Origin: Cyanobium sp. ATX 6F1
GTDB taxonomy: Bacteria; Cyanobacteriota; Cyanobacteriia; PCC-6307; Cyanobiaceae
Reading direction: 5' to 3'
Assembly (NCBI RefSeq): GCF_024346315.1
Contig: NZ_JAGQCS010000001.1
Span: forward strand, 1 to 64,000
Length of the DNA: 64,000 nucleotides
Shown here: positions 5,445 to 15,117 of the stretch, piece by piece
Position numbering within the stretch: position 1 is the stretch's first letter
How the letters are laid out: each line of letters starts with the position of its first letter
Made by a program: the position numbers and the translations under genes
Notes under the pieces: model-generated
Database searches by the model: none
What the model saw: the letters and a program-made list of their open reading frames with translations, nothing else
Told to the model about the DNA's origin: nothing

Positions 5445-6667
5445 CCCAACCGTTGCAGCAGCGGCGCCGCCATCGCCGTGGTGATCAGGGCCATCAGCAC
5501 CATCATCGTGAACAGCTCGGTGCTGATCACCCCCAGGCTCAGGCCCACGTTGAGGATCACCAGTTCGGTGAGGCCGCGGGTGTTCATCAGCCAGCCCACC
5601 GCCTGGGCCTCCTTCGCGGGCAGCCCGCCGGCTCGGGCCACACCCCAGCAGCCCAGATACTTCCCTCCGATCGCCACCGCCAGCACCGCCGCCAGCGTCA
5701 GCCAGGCCCCGGCGCTGTTGAGGCTGCCGATGCGCGTGCTCAGGCCGCTCACCGCAAAGAAGATCGGCAGCAGGAGCGTCAGCACCAGCTGCTCGGTGCG
5801 CAGCTCCAGCCAATGCCGCAGCGGCCCATAACGGGGTAACGCCAGACCAAACAGAAACGCCCCGAAGATCACGTGCACGCCCGTGAGTTCGGTCACCACG
5901 CCCGAGAGAATCGCCCCGGCGAACACCAGCGCCAGCAGCAGCGGAGTGAGTTCATGGGCGCGCCGGTACTGCCGGGCCAGCCGGCCCATCAGCGGCCTCA
6001 GGCCCACCAGCAACACCAGGGCCCAGAGGGCCGTGCCCCCCAGGGCCGGCAACGCCCCGGCCAGCGATCCCGAGCGGCTGAAGGAGACCACCGCCGCCAG
6101 CAGGGTCCAACCGAGCACGTCATCGATGGCGGCGCAGGTGATCACCAGCTGCCCCAGGGGCTGCGCCAGCAGGCCACGTTCCTTGAGGATGCGCGAGAGC
6201 ACCGGGAAGGCCGTGATCGCCATCGCCGTGCCCAGGAACAGCAACCCGCTCAGCCGGAAATCCCCCGGCAGCAACTGCGGGGCCCAGGTCTCCAGGCCCA
6301 GCCCCAGGCCGATGCCCATCGCCAGCGGCAAGGCCACGCCCGCCAGGGAGATGCGCGTGGCCAAGGGCACCCGGCCCTTGAGCTGCTCCGGGCTCACCTC
6401 CAATCCGATCAAGAACATGAACAGGATCAGCCCCAGCTGCGAGAGCACCTGCAACTGCGCCAGCGCCGCCGGAGCGAACAGGTTCGCCTGCAGCTGCGGC
6501 GCTAGCGCCCCCAGCAGCGAGGGGCCCAGCGCGATCCCTCCGAGGATTTCACCGATCACCGCCGGCTGCTGAAACCGAGCCAACAAAGCCCCCAGCAGCT
6601 TCGAGACCACCATGATCAGGGCCACATCCACCAGCACGGTGGTCAGGGTGCTGAGCTCCAGGGTCAT
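5426..6667 (-). CDS. CPA2-family cation:proton antiporter (KefB/NapA type)
   Basis: A 413-residue hydrophobic protein with 11-13 predicted membrane segments. 'QPAVIGEILGGIALGPSLLG' near the N-terminus, 'GL.LFMFLIGLE' and 'AAIDDVLGW' (the ion-binding Asp pair of the NapA fold, mid-protein), and 'GVHVIFGAFLFGLALPR' are typical. 'NTRGLTELVILN' near the C-terminus is the KefC-type segment. No regulatory TrkA-N domain follows. It should exchange Na+ or K+ for H+ at a membrane. Its 3' end is the sequence that recurs as fragments A-D through the TA array. Confidence 0.9.
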   Translation of the reverse strand: MTLELSTLTTVLVDVALIMVVSKLLGALLARFQQPAVIGEILGGIALGPSLLGALAPQLQANLFAPAALAQLQVLSQLGLILFMFLIGLEVSPEQLKGRVPLATRISLAGVALPLAMGIGLGLGLETWAPQLLPGDFRLSGLLFLGTAMAITAFPVLSRILKERGLLAQPLGQLVITCAAIDDVLGWTLLAAVVSFSRSGSLAGALPALGGTALWALVLLVGLRPLMGRLARQYRRAHELTPLLLALVFAGAILSGVVTELTGVHVIFGAFLFGLALPRYGPLRHWLELRTEQLVLTLLLPIFFAVSGLSTRIGSLNSAGAWLTLAAVLAVAIGGKYLGCWGVARAGGLPAKEAQAVGWLMNTRGLTELVILNVGLSLGVISTELFTMMVLMALITTAMAAPLLQRLGYGVGG

Positions 6668-6949
6668 GGGCGGGCGGGCTGTTGATCCAGTGGAGGGACC
6701 CTAAGAGTTCGCTGAAAAACCCAGTAAGACCAACGGAAATGGGACTGCTGCACCAGTCGTGATAGCAGGGCAGCTGGAGTGCCTGGGGCAGGCCGGGCCC
6801 AGGCGGTTGATCCTGCGGCGGCTGTGAGGCCCCGCCCCACCAACTGGCTTTGGGCGTTGAGCCCGCCGAAGCTGCTTCCCGTCGAAGACCTTGGATTGCG
6901 TGCCGCACTAAAGCTAAAATTTCGTGCAGACCCATCAAGGCGCGTCGTC
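6668..6949. other. Intergenic region between antiporter and AbrB-RelE pair
   Basis: 282 bp without a recognisable gene. It should hold the antiporter promoter (minus) and the promoter at 6891-6920 (plus). AGTTCGCTGAAAAACCCAGT at about 6707-6726 is like the ends of some insertion sequences, but no matching inverted end or transposase was found. Confidence 0.4.
6891..6920 (+). promoter_or_regulatory. Candidate promoter of the AbrB-RelE pair
   Basis: TTGGAT (6891-6896) and TAAAAT (6915-6920) with an 18-nt spacer, 29 bp before the antitoxin ATG at 6950. The AT-rich -10 stands out from its GC-rich surroundings. Confidence 0.45.
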
Positions 6950-7231
6950 ATGACCCGTGCAACCCGTGCCCCTGCGGTCAAGCTGGTGGGCGCCAATGGT
7001 CAGATTTCCCTCGGCAAGCAATACGCCGGCCGGCCGGTCCTGGTGGAAGAGCGTGAGCCTGGGGTGTGGATCGTGCGCTCCGCCACCGTGATTCCCGACA
7101 ACGAGCTCTGGCTGCACGAATCGAAGGCCGCTGCCGATCTGGACGCCGCGATGGCGTGGTCGATCAACCATGCGCCCAACGACTCTGATCTGGATCACAC
7201 GCTGAACCGCCTCGGCCATGCCAAGCGATGA
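6950..7231 (+). CDS. AbrB/MazE-like antitoxin
   Basis: A 93-residue protein beginning MTRATRAPAVKLVGANGQIS. The segment 'GANGQISLGK.YAGRPVLVEE...GVWIVR.ATVIPDNE.WL' is the beta-rich AbrB-like DNA-binding domain. A helical C-terminus (AAADLDAAMAWS) would bind the toxin. I chose ATG 6950 because the longer upstream frame is low complexity and contains the promoter candidate. The stop overlaps the next gene by 14 nt. Confidence 0.78.
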   Translation: MTRATRAPAVKLVGANGQISLGKQYAGRPVLVEEREPGVWIVRSATVIPDNELWLHESKAAADLDAAMAWSINHAPNDSDLDHTLNRLGHAKR

Positions 7232-7538
7232 CGCAACGGTGAAGCTGGACCTCAACAATCCCGTCTTCCAGGAGCACCTGCTGACACTGCAAAAAATCGA
7301 ACGCAACGCAGCACTCGACACGCTCAACAAGATTCGCCAACTGACCTGGAATCAGCTCTACCGCGACCCTGGGCTCAAGTGGGAGAAAATCACAAGCATT
7401 AAGCCGCCCAAGGGTATCGATGCCGTGTATTCACTCCGCATCAGCCGGTCTCGTCGCGCCACAGCCCATCGTGACGGTGCCTTCATCCGCATGCTCACCA
7501 TCGCGCCCGATCACGATGCCACCTACGGCAAGAAATGA
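7218..7538 (+). CDS. RelE-like toxin partner of the AbrB antitoxin
   Basis: A 106-residue protein: 'LDLNNPVFQEHLLTLQKIE...L.TL.KI.QLTWNQLYRDPGLKWEKI', then 'AVYSLRISRSRRATAHRDG.FIRML.I.PDHDATY'. This matches RelE/ParE-fold proteins of cyanobacteria and proteobacteria that pair with AbrB-like antitoxins. The basic ISRSRR stretch and PDHD end are expected of the fold. Complete and translationally coupled to the antitoxin. Toxicity is inferred. Confidence 0.75.
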   Translation: MPSDDATVKLDLNNPVFQEHLLTLQKIERNAALDTLNKIRQLTWNQLYRDPGLKWEKITSIKPPKGIDAVYSLRISRSRRATAHRDGAFIRMLTIAPDHDATYGKK

Positions 7539-7638
7539 GTGGCCAGCGTCCCTACTCCGGGACTGAGAGGAGTCAACGCTCCCAACTAGCGACACGTCTC
7601 CGAACATCCCCCAATCATCAGGGCCTTAGGCCACCCCA

Positions 7639-10600
7639 TCAGCTCACCCCTTCGATGCGGTCTTCAATCTCCTGGTAGATCTCCTGCAACTGCGCGATAT
7701 TCTCATCGCTGGTTTCCCAGTAGCCGCGGCCGTTCACCTCCAAAAGGGTGCCAACGATGCGGCGGAAGCTGTGGGGGTTGAGTTCCATCAGCCGCTTTCG
7801 CATCTCCGAATCGTTGATGAAGGTCTCGTTGGCCTCCTCATACACGAAGTTATCCACAGCGCCGCTGGTGGCGCTCCAGCCCAGGGTGAAGTTGAGCCGC
7901 TTGGCCACCTCACGCACGCCTTCGTAGCCGGAATTGAGCATGCCCTCGTACCACTTGGGGTTGAGCAGCTTGGTGCGCGAATCCAGGCGGATCGTTTCGC
8001 TCAAGGAACGTACCTGGGCATTGGCGGTGGTGGTGTCGGCGATGTAACTCGCCGGCGCCTTGCCGTCATCACGCAGGCCCGCAATCAGCTTGGTGGGATC
8101 GGAATCGAAGTAATGGCTCACATCGGTGAGTGAGATCTCGGCTGAATCCAGGTTCTGGAAGGTCACATCGGCGGTCTTCATCGCCGCCTCGAACACCTCA
8201 CGGTTCTGGTTCATCTCACCGGGGTTGTCGGCATTGAAGGCGAAGGTTTTGCGGCTCAGATACATCTCCTGCAACTCGCCCTCTTCTTCCCAGGTGCTGT
8301 TCTCCACCGCCAGGTTCACATTCGAGCTGTAGCTGCCGCTGGCATTGGAGAACACCCGCGTGGCCGCCTCCCGAATCGAGATTCCCTGGGCCGCCGCCTG
8401 CTCCTGGCTGTGCTTGCGCACAAAGTTCATATCCAGCGGCTCATCGGCCTCCGCCGCCATCTTCACGCCCTGATCAATCAGGCCCATCTGGTTGATGAAC
8501 AGATCGCGGAACACCCCCGAGCAGTTCACCACCACATCGATGCGCGGGCGGCCGAGTTCCTCCAAGGAGAGCAGCTCCAGCTTGTTCACCCGCCCGAGCG
8601 AATCGGCCACCGGCTTGACGCCGATGAACCAGAGGATCTGGGCGAGCGATTCGCCGTAGGTCTTGATGTTGTCGGTGCCCCAGAGCACGCAGGCGATCGT
8701 TTCCGGCCAGGCGCCCTGCTCCGCTTTCTGGCGCTCGATCAGCCGGTCCACCACCACCTTCGCCGCAGCGATCGCCGCGCGGGTGGGAATCGACTGGGGA
8801 TCGAGGGCGTGGATGTTCTTGCCGCTGGGCAGCACACCCGGGTTGCGGATCGGATCACCACCGGGGCCGGGGATCACGTATTCGCCATCGAGGGCCCGCA
8901 GCAGGCTCTCCATCTCCTTGTCGGCGCAGATCTGCTCGAGGCAGAAGCGCAGATAGCCAAACAGCTTGTCGAGTTCGGCGGGCTCGACGGCCGCAAAGCC
9001 TGAGCCACGGCAGGAGCTCAGCCACGGGCTGGGTCGCTCATAGCCAAATCGCTCCAGCAGGGCGAAGAACCAGCCGAAGCGGCCCTTGAGATCCACCCGG
9101 CCGTCGCTGCCGGTGACCGCGCGCACCATCGAGGCCACCGCCTTGCGGCAGGCCTCGGTGATCCGTTGGTTCAGCTCCACATCAACCAGCACCCCGGCAT
9201 CGTTGCCGCGGTACACCTCGTCGATCGTGCGGCCGATGCTCTCGGCCAGCAGAGCCGGCAGGCTGCGGTAGCCCTCCTCCTCGCGCTCGAGGGCGGCGAT
9301 GCTCACCAGGGTGGCGATCGCCTCCTCGGCGGTGGGGGGCTTGCCGATCGTGTGCAGGCCGCAGGGCAGCAGCCGGCTCTCGATCTCCATCAGCTGGCGG
9401 TAGAGCGCCCCGACCACGTCATCGCGCTGCTCGCGGCTCAGCTCGGCGGCGTCCTGCTCGGGCAGCTTCACATCCTTATCGAGGTTGCACTGGCGCGCCG
9501 TCTCCACCATCGCGTTGACGATCTGCACACCCCGGCTGCTCTCGCGCAGCTGCTGGTAGGAGCCCACCAGTTCGCCCAGCTCCTTGAGCCCCTTGTAGAG
9601 GCCGGCGTTTTCAGCCGGCGGGGTGAGGTAGCTGATGGTTGCCGCATAACCCCGGCGCTTGGCGATCGTGGCCTCCGACGGGTTGTTGGCGGCGTAGTAG
9701 TAGAGGTTCGGCAGGGCGCCGATCAAGGAATCGGGATAGCAGGTGTCGCTCATGCCCATCTGCTTGCCTGGCATGAACTCCAGCGAGCCGTGGGTGCCGA
9801 AATGCAGCACCGCATCGGCCTTCCAGATCTTCTCGAGATAGGTGTAGTAGGCGGCGAAACCGTGGTGGGGGCTGGCACTGCGCGAGTAGAGCAGGCGCAT
9901 CGGATCGCCCTCGTAGCCGAAGGTGGGCTGGACGCCGATGAAGACGTTGCCGAAGTGGCGGCCGTAGATCAAAAGGTTGGTGCCATCGCTGTTCAGGTTG
10001 CCGGGGGGCTTGCCCCAGTTCTCCTCCAGGCGCTCGGAGTAGGGGGTGAGCCGTTCGTACTCGGCCACGCTCATGCGGTGGGCGATCGCCAGCTCCGGCG
10101 CCCCCACAAGGGCCTCGGGGTCGTTGATCACCAACTCCATCAGCGCCTTGCTGTCGCGGGGCAGATCCTGCACGTCGTAGCCCTTGGCCTTCATCTCCTC
10201 GAGCACCCGGTGGATCGAGCCGAACACATCGAGGTAGGCCGCCGTACCCACGTTCCCCTTGTCGGGGGGGAAGCTGAACACGGTGATCGCCAGCTTCTTC
10301 TCGTGGCGGGGTTTGCGCCGCAGCTGGGCCCAGCGGATCGAGCGCTCGGCGATGGCGTCGACGCGGTCCTGGAGGGTGTGGGCCATGCCGGTGGCGTCAT
10401 CGCGCCCGGACAGCACGATCGGCTCGATCGCACCATCGAGTTCGGGTATGGCGATCTGCAGCGCCACCTGCACCGGGTGCAGACCCAGATCGCTCTCCTC
10501 CCATTCCTGGGTGGTCTGGAACACCAGCGGCAGCGCCACCATGTAGGGCCGGTTGAGCCGCTTGAGCGCTTCGACCGCCTTGGGGTGGTCCTGGCGGGCC

Positions 10601-11637
10601 GGGCCGCCCACCAGGGCAAAGCCGGTGAGGCTGACGGCCCCATCGACGATCGCCCGCTCCGCATCCAGCGGGTCGTAGAAGAAGGCAGCCACCGGTTTGC
10701 TGAAATCGAGGCCGCCGCAGAACACCGGGATCACGGTGGCGCCGCGGTATTCGAGCTCCTGGATCACGGCCACGTAGTGGGCGTCATCGCCCGTGACGAT
10801 GTGGCTGCGCTGCAGCACCAGACCGATCACCGGGCCCGAGCGGGCGCTCTCACTGAGATCGCGGCGGCTGGCGGTCCAGTTGAGGTAGTCCTTGAGGTCT
10901 TCGAACATCCCCGGCGCCAGGGGGTGCCAGATGCCCAGATCGGGGAACACCACCGGATCGACCACCGCCAGCTCGGGGCGGCCCTCCTCTCCCTTGGGGA
11001 AGACGTACTTATCGGCCAGCATCAACAGGAAGTTGCGCAGGTTGTCCGGCGTTCCCCCCAGCCAGTACTGAAAACTGAGCATGAACGAACGGGCGTCCTG
11101 CGCCTTCTCCACCGGCAGGTATTTCAGAACGGTGGGAAGCGTGTTCAGCAGCTTGAGCATCGCGTCCTGGAAACCGGCGCCGCCGGCCTCCTTCCGCTTT
11201 TTCATGAAGCTGGCGATGGCGCTCTTGCTCTGGCCCAGCTGGGCCATCGAGAACGTACCCAGCTTGTTGAGGCGCATCACCTCCGGCATCGACGGGAACA
11301 CCACCAGCGCCTTGAGGCGATCGCGGTGGGGCGCCACCGCCTCCACCACCTTCTGGGCCAGGTCTTCGATGAAGATCAGCGAGGCGATGAACACATCGGC
11401 GGCCGCCAGATCGGCGCAGAAGGCGGCGTAGTTCTGGGGATCACGAAGTTCCTCGATCAGGTAGCCGCACAAATCCACCGCCAGGGCGTTGTTCTGTTCG
11501 TTGAGGCTGGTGGCCGCCACGGTCAGGGCGTTCTGGTACTGGGGTTCGAGCACCACATAGACCACCCGCATCAGGGCACGGTTCCCCAGGTCGACAGGGC
11601 TGACCCGGCGGGAGGCGGAGCGGACCTGCGTGAACAT
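7639..11637 (-). CDS. chlH: Magnesium chelatase subunit H
   Basis: A protein of 1332 residues, the usual length for ChlH. It binds protoporphyrin IX and inserts Mg2+ with ChlI and ChlD, the first committed step to chlorophyll. Family blocks seen include '[15 protein letters not shown]', '[13 protein letters not shown]', '[20 protein letters not shown]', '[19 protein letters not shown]' and '[20 protein letters not shown]', spread over the CobN/ChlH domain. I chose ATG 11637 ([20 protein letters not shown]) over the ATG six codons upstream because cyanobacterial ChlH proteins start there. It is divergent from dapB across 100 bp. Confidence 0.97.
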   Translation of the reverse strand: MFTQVRSASRRVSPVDLGNRALMRVVYVVLEPQYQNALTVAATSLNEQNNALAVDLCGYLIEELRDPQNYAAFCADLAAADVFIASLIFIEDLAQKVVEAVAPHRDRLKALVVFPSMPEVMRLNKLGTFSMAQLGQSKSAIASFMKKRKEAGGAGFQDAMLKLLNTLPTVLKYLPVEKAQDARSFMLSFQYWLGGTPDNLRNFLLMLADKYVFPKGEEGRPELAVVDPVVFPDLGIWHPLAPGMFEDLKDYLNWTASRRDLSESARSGPVIGLVLQRSHIVTGDDAHYVAVIQELEYRGATVIPVFCGGLDFSKPVAAFFYDPLDAERAIVDGAVSLTGFALVGGPARQDHPKAVEALKRLNRPYMVALPLVFQTTQEWEESDLGLHPVQVALQIAIPELDGAIEPIVLSGRDDATGMAHTLQDRVDAIAERSIRWAQLRRKPRHEKKLAITVFSFPPDKGNVGTAAYLDVFGSIHRVLEEMKAKGYDVQDLPRDSKALMELVINDPEALVGAPELAIAHRMSVAEYERLTPYSERLEENWGKPPGNLNSDGTNLLIYGRHFGNVFIGVQPTFGYEGDPMRLLYSRSASPHHGFAAYYTYLEKIWKADAVLHFGTHGSLEFMPGKQMGMSDTCYPDSLIGALPNLYYYAANNPSEATIAKRRGYAATISYLTPPAENAGLYKGLKELGELVGSYQQLRESSRGVQIVNAMVETARQCNLDKDVKLPEQDAAELSREQRDDVVGALYRQLMEIESRLLPCGLHTIGKPPTAEEAIATLVSIAALEREEEGYRSLPALLAESIGRTIDEVYRGNDAGVLVDVELNQRITEACRKAVASMVRAVTGSDGRVDLKGRFGWFFALLERFGYERPSPWLSSCRGSGFAAVEPAELDKLFGYLRFCLEQICADKEMESLLRALDGEYVIPGPGGDPIRNPGVLPSGKNIHALDPQSIPTRAAIAAAKVVVDRLIERQKAEQGAWPETIACVLWGTDNIKTYGESLAQILWFIGVKPVADSLGRVNKLELLSLEELGRPRIDVVVNCSGVFRDLFINQMGLIDQGVKMAAEADEPLDMNFVRKHSQEQAAAQGISIREAATRVFSNASGSYSSNVNLAVENSTWEEEGELQEMYLSRKTFAFNADNPGEMNQNREVFEAAMKTADVTFQNLDSAEISLTDVSHYFDSDPTKLIAGLRDDGKAPASYIADTTTANAQVRSLSETIRLDSRTKLLNPKWYEGMLNSGYEGVREVAKRLNFTLGWSATSGAVDNFVYEEANETFINDSEMRKRLMELNPHSFRRIVGTLLEVNGRGYWETSDENIAQLQEIYQEIEDRIEGVS

Positions 11638-11737
11638 CGGCGATCGATTGAGCAATGTGAAGCAGCTTACGGAGCTCGCCTGGCCAGCGGGCGCCCCCGC
11701 CAGGGGCCATAGGCTCAGCGCAGTTCAGCCTTGGGGC

Positions 11738-12589
11738 ATGACCTCACCGATCCCCGGCCCGATCCCTGTGGTGGTGGCCGGTGCCCTGGGCCGCATGGGC
11801 GCCGAAGTGATCAAGGCCGTCTGCGCCGCACCCGATACCGAGCTGGTGGGGGCGATCGACACCACCGCCGGCAAGGAGGGGGCCGACATCGGGCTGGAGC
11901 TGGGGCTCGGGGAACTGGAGGTGGCGATCACGGCCGATCTCGAGGGCAGCCTCTGCGCCGCCAGCCAGGCGGTGCGCCAGGCCGGCCCCGGTGGCGGCGC
12001 CGTGCTGGTGGATTTCACCCACCCGAAGGTGGTCTACGAGCACACCCGGGCCGCGATCGCCTACGGGGTGCACCCGGTGATCGGCACCACGGGCCTCTCC
12101 CCTGAGCAGCTGGCCGAGCTGGCCGTCTTCGCCGAAAAGGCCTCGGTGGGGGCCGCCGTGATCCCCAATTTTTCCGTCGGCATGGTGCTGCTGCAGCAGG
12201 CCGCCGCCGCCGCCGCCCGCTTCTACGACTTCGCTGAGCTCACCGAACTGCACCACAACCGCAAGGCCGACGCCCCCAGCGGCACCTGCCTCAAGACAGC
12301 TGAATTGATCGAAGAGCTGGGCAAGTCCTTCAACGCCCCCCAGGTGGAGGAGCACGAAACCCTCGCCGGCTGCCGCGGCGGCCAGCGCGACAGCGGACTG
12401 CGGCTGCACTCCGTGCGCCTGCCGGGGCTGGTGGCCCACCAGGAAGTGATGTTCGGCGCCCCGGGGGAGACCTACACCCTGCGCCACGACACGATCGAGC
12501 GGTCCGCTTTCATGCCCGGCGTGCTGCTCAGTGTGCGCAGGGTGCGCAGCTTGAGCGGCCTCGTCTATGGCCTTGAGCGCCTGCTCTGA
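11738..12589 (+). CDS. dapB: 4-hydroxy-tetrahydrodipicolinate reductase
   Basis: A 283-residue enzyme of the lysine/diaminopimelate pathway that reduces the DapA product with NAD(P)H. '[11 protein letters not shown]' is the nucleotide-binding loop near the N-terminus. 'VDFTHP' and 'GTTGLS' follow. '[14 protein letters not shown]' carries the catalytic His and substrate Lys, and '[27 protein letters not shown]' is the C-terminal signature. Start ATG 11738 is preceded by TTGGGGC. Its stop overlaps the next ATG (TGATG), so the two genes are coupled. Confidence 0.97.
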   Translation: MTSPIPGPIPVVVAGALGRMGAEVIKAVCAAPDTELVGAIDTTAGKEGADIGLELGLGELEVAITADLEGSLCAASQAVRQAGPGGGAVLVDFTHPKVVYEHTRAAIAYGVHPVIGTTGLSPEQLAELAVFAEKASVGAAVIPNFSVGMVLLQQAAAAAARFYDFAELTELHHNRKADAPSGTCLKTAELIEELGKSFNAPQVEEHETLAGCRGGQRDSGLRLHSVRLPGLVAHQEVMFGAPGETYTLRHDTIERSAFMPGVLLSVRRVRSLSGLVYGLERLL

Positions 12590-13236
12590 TGCTGCTGCCG
12601 CTCAAGCCCGGTGAACTGCAACGGCTGATCCCCGCGATCGCCACCGGCCCCCAGTTCAATGCCTGCTCCGGCAACCCGCGCAAGCTGCTGCAACGGGTGC
12701 TGATCGCCGTGATCGGTGGTGTGCTCTCGCTGCTGATCAGCCAGACCCTGGCCTTCAGCAGCCAGTTCGGCCCCGTCTGGCTGGTGATCGGCGTGGTGTT
12801 CGCCCTCTACATCTTCTGGGGGCCGATCCTCGAGGCCGGCCAGCGCAACGCCACCCTCAGGCGCTACCCGGCGGCGGCGATCTTCGAAGGCGAGATCGCC
12901 GAGCTGTTCACCAAGGAGCGGGTGGAGGAGCGCAGCGAGCAAGCCGATGCCCGCGGCCGCCTGGAGCTGGTGGAGAACCGGCGCACCTGGCTGTGCCTGG
13001 AGCTGGAAGACGAGGACGGCTACCTGGGCCAGCTGCGCTTCCCGATGGACAAGAAGCACAAGGTGCTGCGGCGGGGGATGGTGATCCGCTGCCTGGTGCT
13101 GAGTGAGCGCAAGGATTTTTCCCGCGTCGGCGCCCTCAGTGACGCCTGGATCCCCCAGCTGAAGCTCTGGGTGGGGGAGTATCCGTTCCTGCTGCGGCCG
13201 GCGTTTGAGGAGATCTGCCTGCGGCGCCTGCGCTGA
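12589..13236 (+). CDS. Conserved cyanobacterial membrane-anchored protein
   Basis: A 215-residue protein whose ATG overlaps the dapB stop. Two hydrophobic segments lie at about residues 35-75 ('VLIAVIGGVLSLLISQTLAF' and 'VWLVIGVVFALYIFWGPIL'). A soluble C-terminal domain of about 135 residues follows, rich in charged residues and beta-strand-like ('YLGQLRFPMDKKHKVLRRGM'). I recognise it as a conserved picocyanobacterial type but cannot give a function. Co-transcription with dapB is likely from the overlap. Confidence 0.75.
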   Translation: MLLPLKPGELQRLIPAIATGPQFNACSGNPRKLLQRVLIAVIGGVLSLLISQTLAFSSQFGPVWLVIGVVFALYIFWGPILEAGQRNATLRRYPAAAIFEGEIAELFTKERVEERSEQADARGRLELVENRRTWLCLELEDEDGYLGQLRFPMDKKHKVLRRGMVIRCLVLSERKDFSRVGALSDAWIPQLKLWVGEYPFLLRPAFEEICLRRLR

Positions 13237-13273
13237 GGCCAGCCGGGCCGGATTTCACACTCTGTGACCTGAC

Positions 13274-13291
13274 GCAACATTGCGTTACAAT
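13274..13291 (+). promoter_or_regulatory. HLR1-type RpaB box with embedded -10, before the HLIP gene
   Basis: GCAACATT, two bases, then GTTACAAT. The HLR1 consensus is two (G/T)TTACA(A/T)(A/T) repeats separated by 2 nt; the second half is perfect and the first has two mismatches. TACAAT (13286-13291) can serve as the -10 hexamer. RpaB binding here would control the gene by light intensity, as known for hli genes in other cyanobacteria. Confidence 0.7.
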
Positions 13292-13317
13292 TTGCGCATA
13301 CCAACACCGATCGGCCC

Positions 13318-13581
13318 ATGACTGCTTCCGCCGCCCCCACCGCTGAGCAACGCGCCACCATCCGCGGCGCCACCGTCACCACCGAAGACGGCGGCCGCCT
13401 CAACGCCTTCGCCACCGAGCCCAGGATGGAAGTCGTCTCGGTGGAAAGCGGCTGGGGCTTCCATGAGCGTGCTGAGAAGCTCAACGGCCGCATGGCCATG
13501 CTCGGCTTCATCGCCCTGCTGGCCACTGAATTCGCCCTCGGCGGTGAGTCCTTCACCCGCGGTCTGCTCGGCCTCGGCTGA
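13318..13581 (+). CDS. High-light-inducible chlorophyll-binding protein (HLIP)
   Basis: An 87-residue protein with the single LHC-like helix 'ERAEKLNGRMAMLGFIALLATE' near the C-terminus; the Glu and Arg/Asn are chlorophyll ligands in the ELIP/HLIP family. The N-terminal 45 residues are a polar extension. It should sit in the thylakoid membrane and protect photosystem II or newly made chlorophyll under excess light. An HLR1 box lies 27 bp before the ATG and a strong terminator follows, so it is a single-gene unit. Confidence 0.93.
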   Translation: MTASAAPTAEQRATIRGATVTTEDGGRLNAFATEPRMEVVSVESGWGFHERAEKLNGRMAMLGFIALLATEFALGGESFTRGLLGLG

Positions 13582-13603
13582 TCCCTTCCTGGACGGTTTC
13601 CAC

Positions 13604-13633
13604 GCCGCAGCAGACTCCTGCTGCGGCTTTTTT
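13604..13633 (+). terminator. Rho-independent terminator of the HLIP gene
   Basis: GCCGCAGCAG (13604-13613), loop ACTC, CTGCTGCGGC (13618-13627), then six T. A perfect 10-bp stem, 22 bp after the stop codon. Confidence 0.9.
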
Positions 13634-13685
13634 GTGGCCATCATTTTTCTGGCCATCCCTTTTCCAGTGGCCAGCACCGATCTCC

Positions 13686-14861
13686 ATGCCCACTCCCCCC
13701 CTGGCCCGGGTGGTCGGCGCTGGGCCCACCGGCGCCCTCGCCGCCCTGGTGCTGGCCCAGGCGGGCTGGCGGGTTCAGCTGCTCGATCCCCTGGGCACTG
13801 GGCCGCTCAAGGCCCGTAGCCGCGCCTACGCCCTCAACCACTCCAGCCAGGACCTTCTGCAGCAGTGCCAGCTCTGGGAGGCCCTCGGCCCCGATCTGGT
13901 GCCGTTCCGCCAGCTGGAACTCTGCGACCTTTCCTCGGGGCAGCGGGTACCTTTCTCCACCGCCGACCTGGGCCGCCAACGCTCCCAGCGGCCCGATGAG
14001 GCGGTGGGCTGGGTGCTGGATCACGGCCCCCTGATGACCCTGCTGCTTGAGCGCCTGGCCGCCCATCCGGCCGTGGACCTGCAGCTGGGGAGCAACATCA
14101 CGGCGATCTCCACAGGCGCCCCCGAGCCCCCCGACCTCACGGTCGTGGCCGACGGCGGCGGCTCCAGCACCCGCAGCGCCCTGGGCATCGGCCACTGGAG
14201 CCTCCCCTACCGCCAGGGCTGCCTGACCGTGAAGGTGCGCCTGCGGGGCTGCGCCCCCGACCAGGCCTGGGAGCTGTTCCGCCCCGAGGGGCCCTTCGCC
14301 GTGCTGCCCCTGGGGGGCGACACCTTCCAGCTGGTCTGGAGTGCCCCGGCCGAGCGCCTGCGCCGGCTGGAAAGCCTCGATCCGGTGGCCTTCCTTGAGG
14401 CCCTCGCCGGGGTGCTGCCCAACACGATCCAAGTGGACACGCTGCTCGATCGGCCCCGCGCCTACCCGGTGGCCCTGGAGCTGGCCCGGCGCCTGCATCG
14501 CGGCAGCGCCCTGCTGGTGGGGGAGACGGCCCACCGCTGCCATCCCGTGGGCGGCCAGGGGCTCAACCTCTGTTGGCGCGATGTGGCCGAGCTGCGGCGC
14601 CAGGCGCTGCGGGTGAGCCGCGGGCGTCTTTCCCCCCGGCGCCTCGGGGCCGCCTACGCCTTCCGCCGCTGGGGCGATCTGCTGATCACCCTGCTGGCCA
14701 CCGATCTGCTCGTGCGCCTGTTCTCCAATCGCTTCCCCCCGGCCCGGGCCCTGCGGCAGCTGGCGCTGGCCGCCCTGGGGCGCTGGGGGTTCCTGCGGGC
14801 CGCCTTGTTGGGCCTGATGACCTTCGGCCCTTGCCGTCGCCTGCTCCCCTGGTCAGAGTGA
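13686..14861 (+). CDS. UbiH/COQ6-type FAD-dependent monooxygenase
   Basis: A 391-residue flavoprotein. 'RVVGAGPTGALAALVLAQAG' at the N-terminus binds the ADP part of FAD, 'GWVLDHGPLMTLL' is mid-protein, and 'LVGETAHRCHPVGGQGLNL' near residue 285 is the second FAD motif. This 'GD.AH..HP..GQGLN' form is typical of ubiquinone/plastoquinone-type ring hydroxylases, so a quinone or related aromatic substrate is likely. ATG 13686 starts the dinucleotide fold at the usual distance. The exact substrate cannot be told from sequence. Confidence 0.85.
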   Translation: MPTPPLARVVGAGPTGALAALVLAQAGWRVQLLDPLGTGPLKARSRAYALNHSSQDLLQQCQLWEALGPDLVPFRQLELCDLSSGQRVPFSTADLGRQRSQRPDEAVGWVLDHGPLMTLLLERLAAHPAVDLQLGSNITAISTGAPEPPDLTVVADGGGSSTRSALGIGHWSLPYRQGCLTVKVRLRGCAPDQAWELFRPEGPFAVLPLGGDTFQLVWSAPAERLRRLESLDPVAFLEALAGVLPNTIQVDTLLDRPRAYPVALELARRLHRGSALLVGETAHRCHPVGGQGLNLCWRDVAELRRQALRVSRGRLSPRRLGAAYAFRRWGDLLITLLATDLLVRLFSNRFPPARALRQLALAALGRWGFLRAALLGLMTFGPCRRLLPWSE

Positions 14862-14901
14862 GACCACGAAGAGTGCCCCAACCCACCCTGCGGAAGCGGC
14901 C

Positions 14902-15114
14902 ATGGTGATCAGCACCGCCCCCCAACCGATCCCCTCATCAGACCTGGTGCGTTACCTGGGCCGGGAACTGGGGCTGAGCGACAACGCCCTGGGCCTCGGG
15001 GTCAAGCAGGCCCAGCTGGAGCAGGCCCCCCTGCCGGTGGTGCTCTGGCGCTTCGGGCTGATCAACCTGGAGCAACTCGACCAGGTGCTCGCCTGGCAGG
15101 ACATCCAGACCTAA
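14902..15114 (+). CDS. DUF2949 small cyanobacterial protein
   Basis: A 70-residue protein matching DUF2949: 'LVRYLGRELGLSDNALGLGVKQAQLEQAPLPVVLWRFGLINLEQLDQVLAW'. The family is nearly confined to cyanobacteria and resembles a short helical docking domain ('LW.FGLI.L.QLDQ.L.W'). Function unknown. It is convergent with apt, with only 3 bp between the stop codons. Confidence 0.85.
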   Translation: MVISTAPQPIPSSDLVRYLGRELGLSDNALGLGVKQAQLEQAPLPVVLWRFGLINLEQLDQVLAWQDIQT

Positions 15115-15117
15115 AGC

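Noticed and set aside
6700-6730. Possible insertion-sequence end (GTTCGCTGAAAAACCCAGT)
   Set aside because: No second inverted end, target duplication or transposase fragment was found nearby, so it is not reported as a mobile element.
9314-9321. HIP1 octamer GCGATCGC (also at 35500 and many other places)
   Set aside because: It is a known highly repeated cyanobacterial motif; scattered copies are expected and mark no local feature.
9166-11712. 848-codon open frame antisense to chlH
   Set aside because: It is a shadow caused by high GC and the codon use of chlH. Its translation is His/Gln/Leu-rich and low complexity, and chlH is certain on the other strand.
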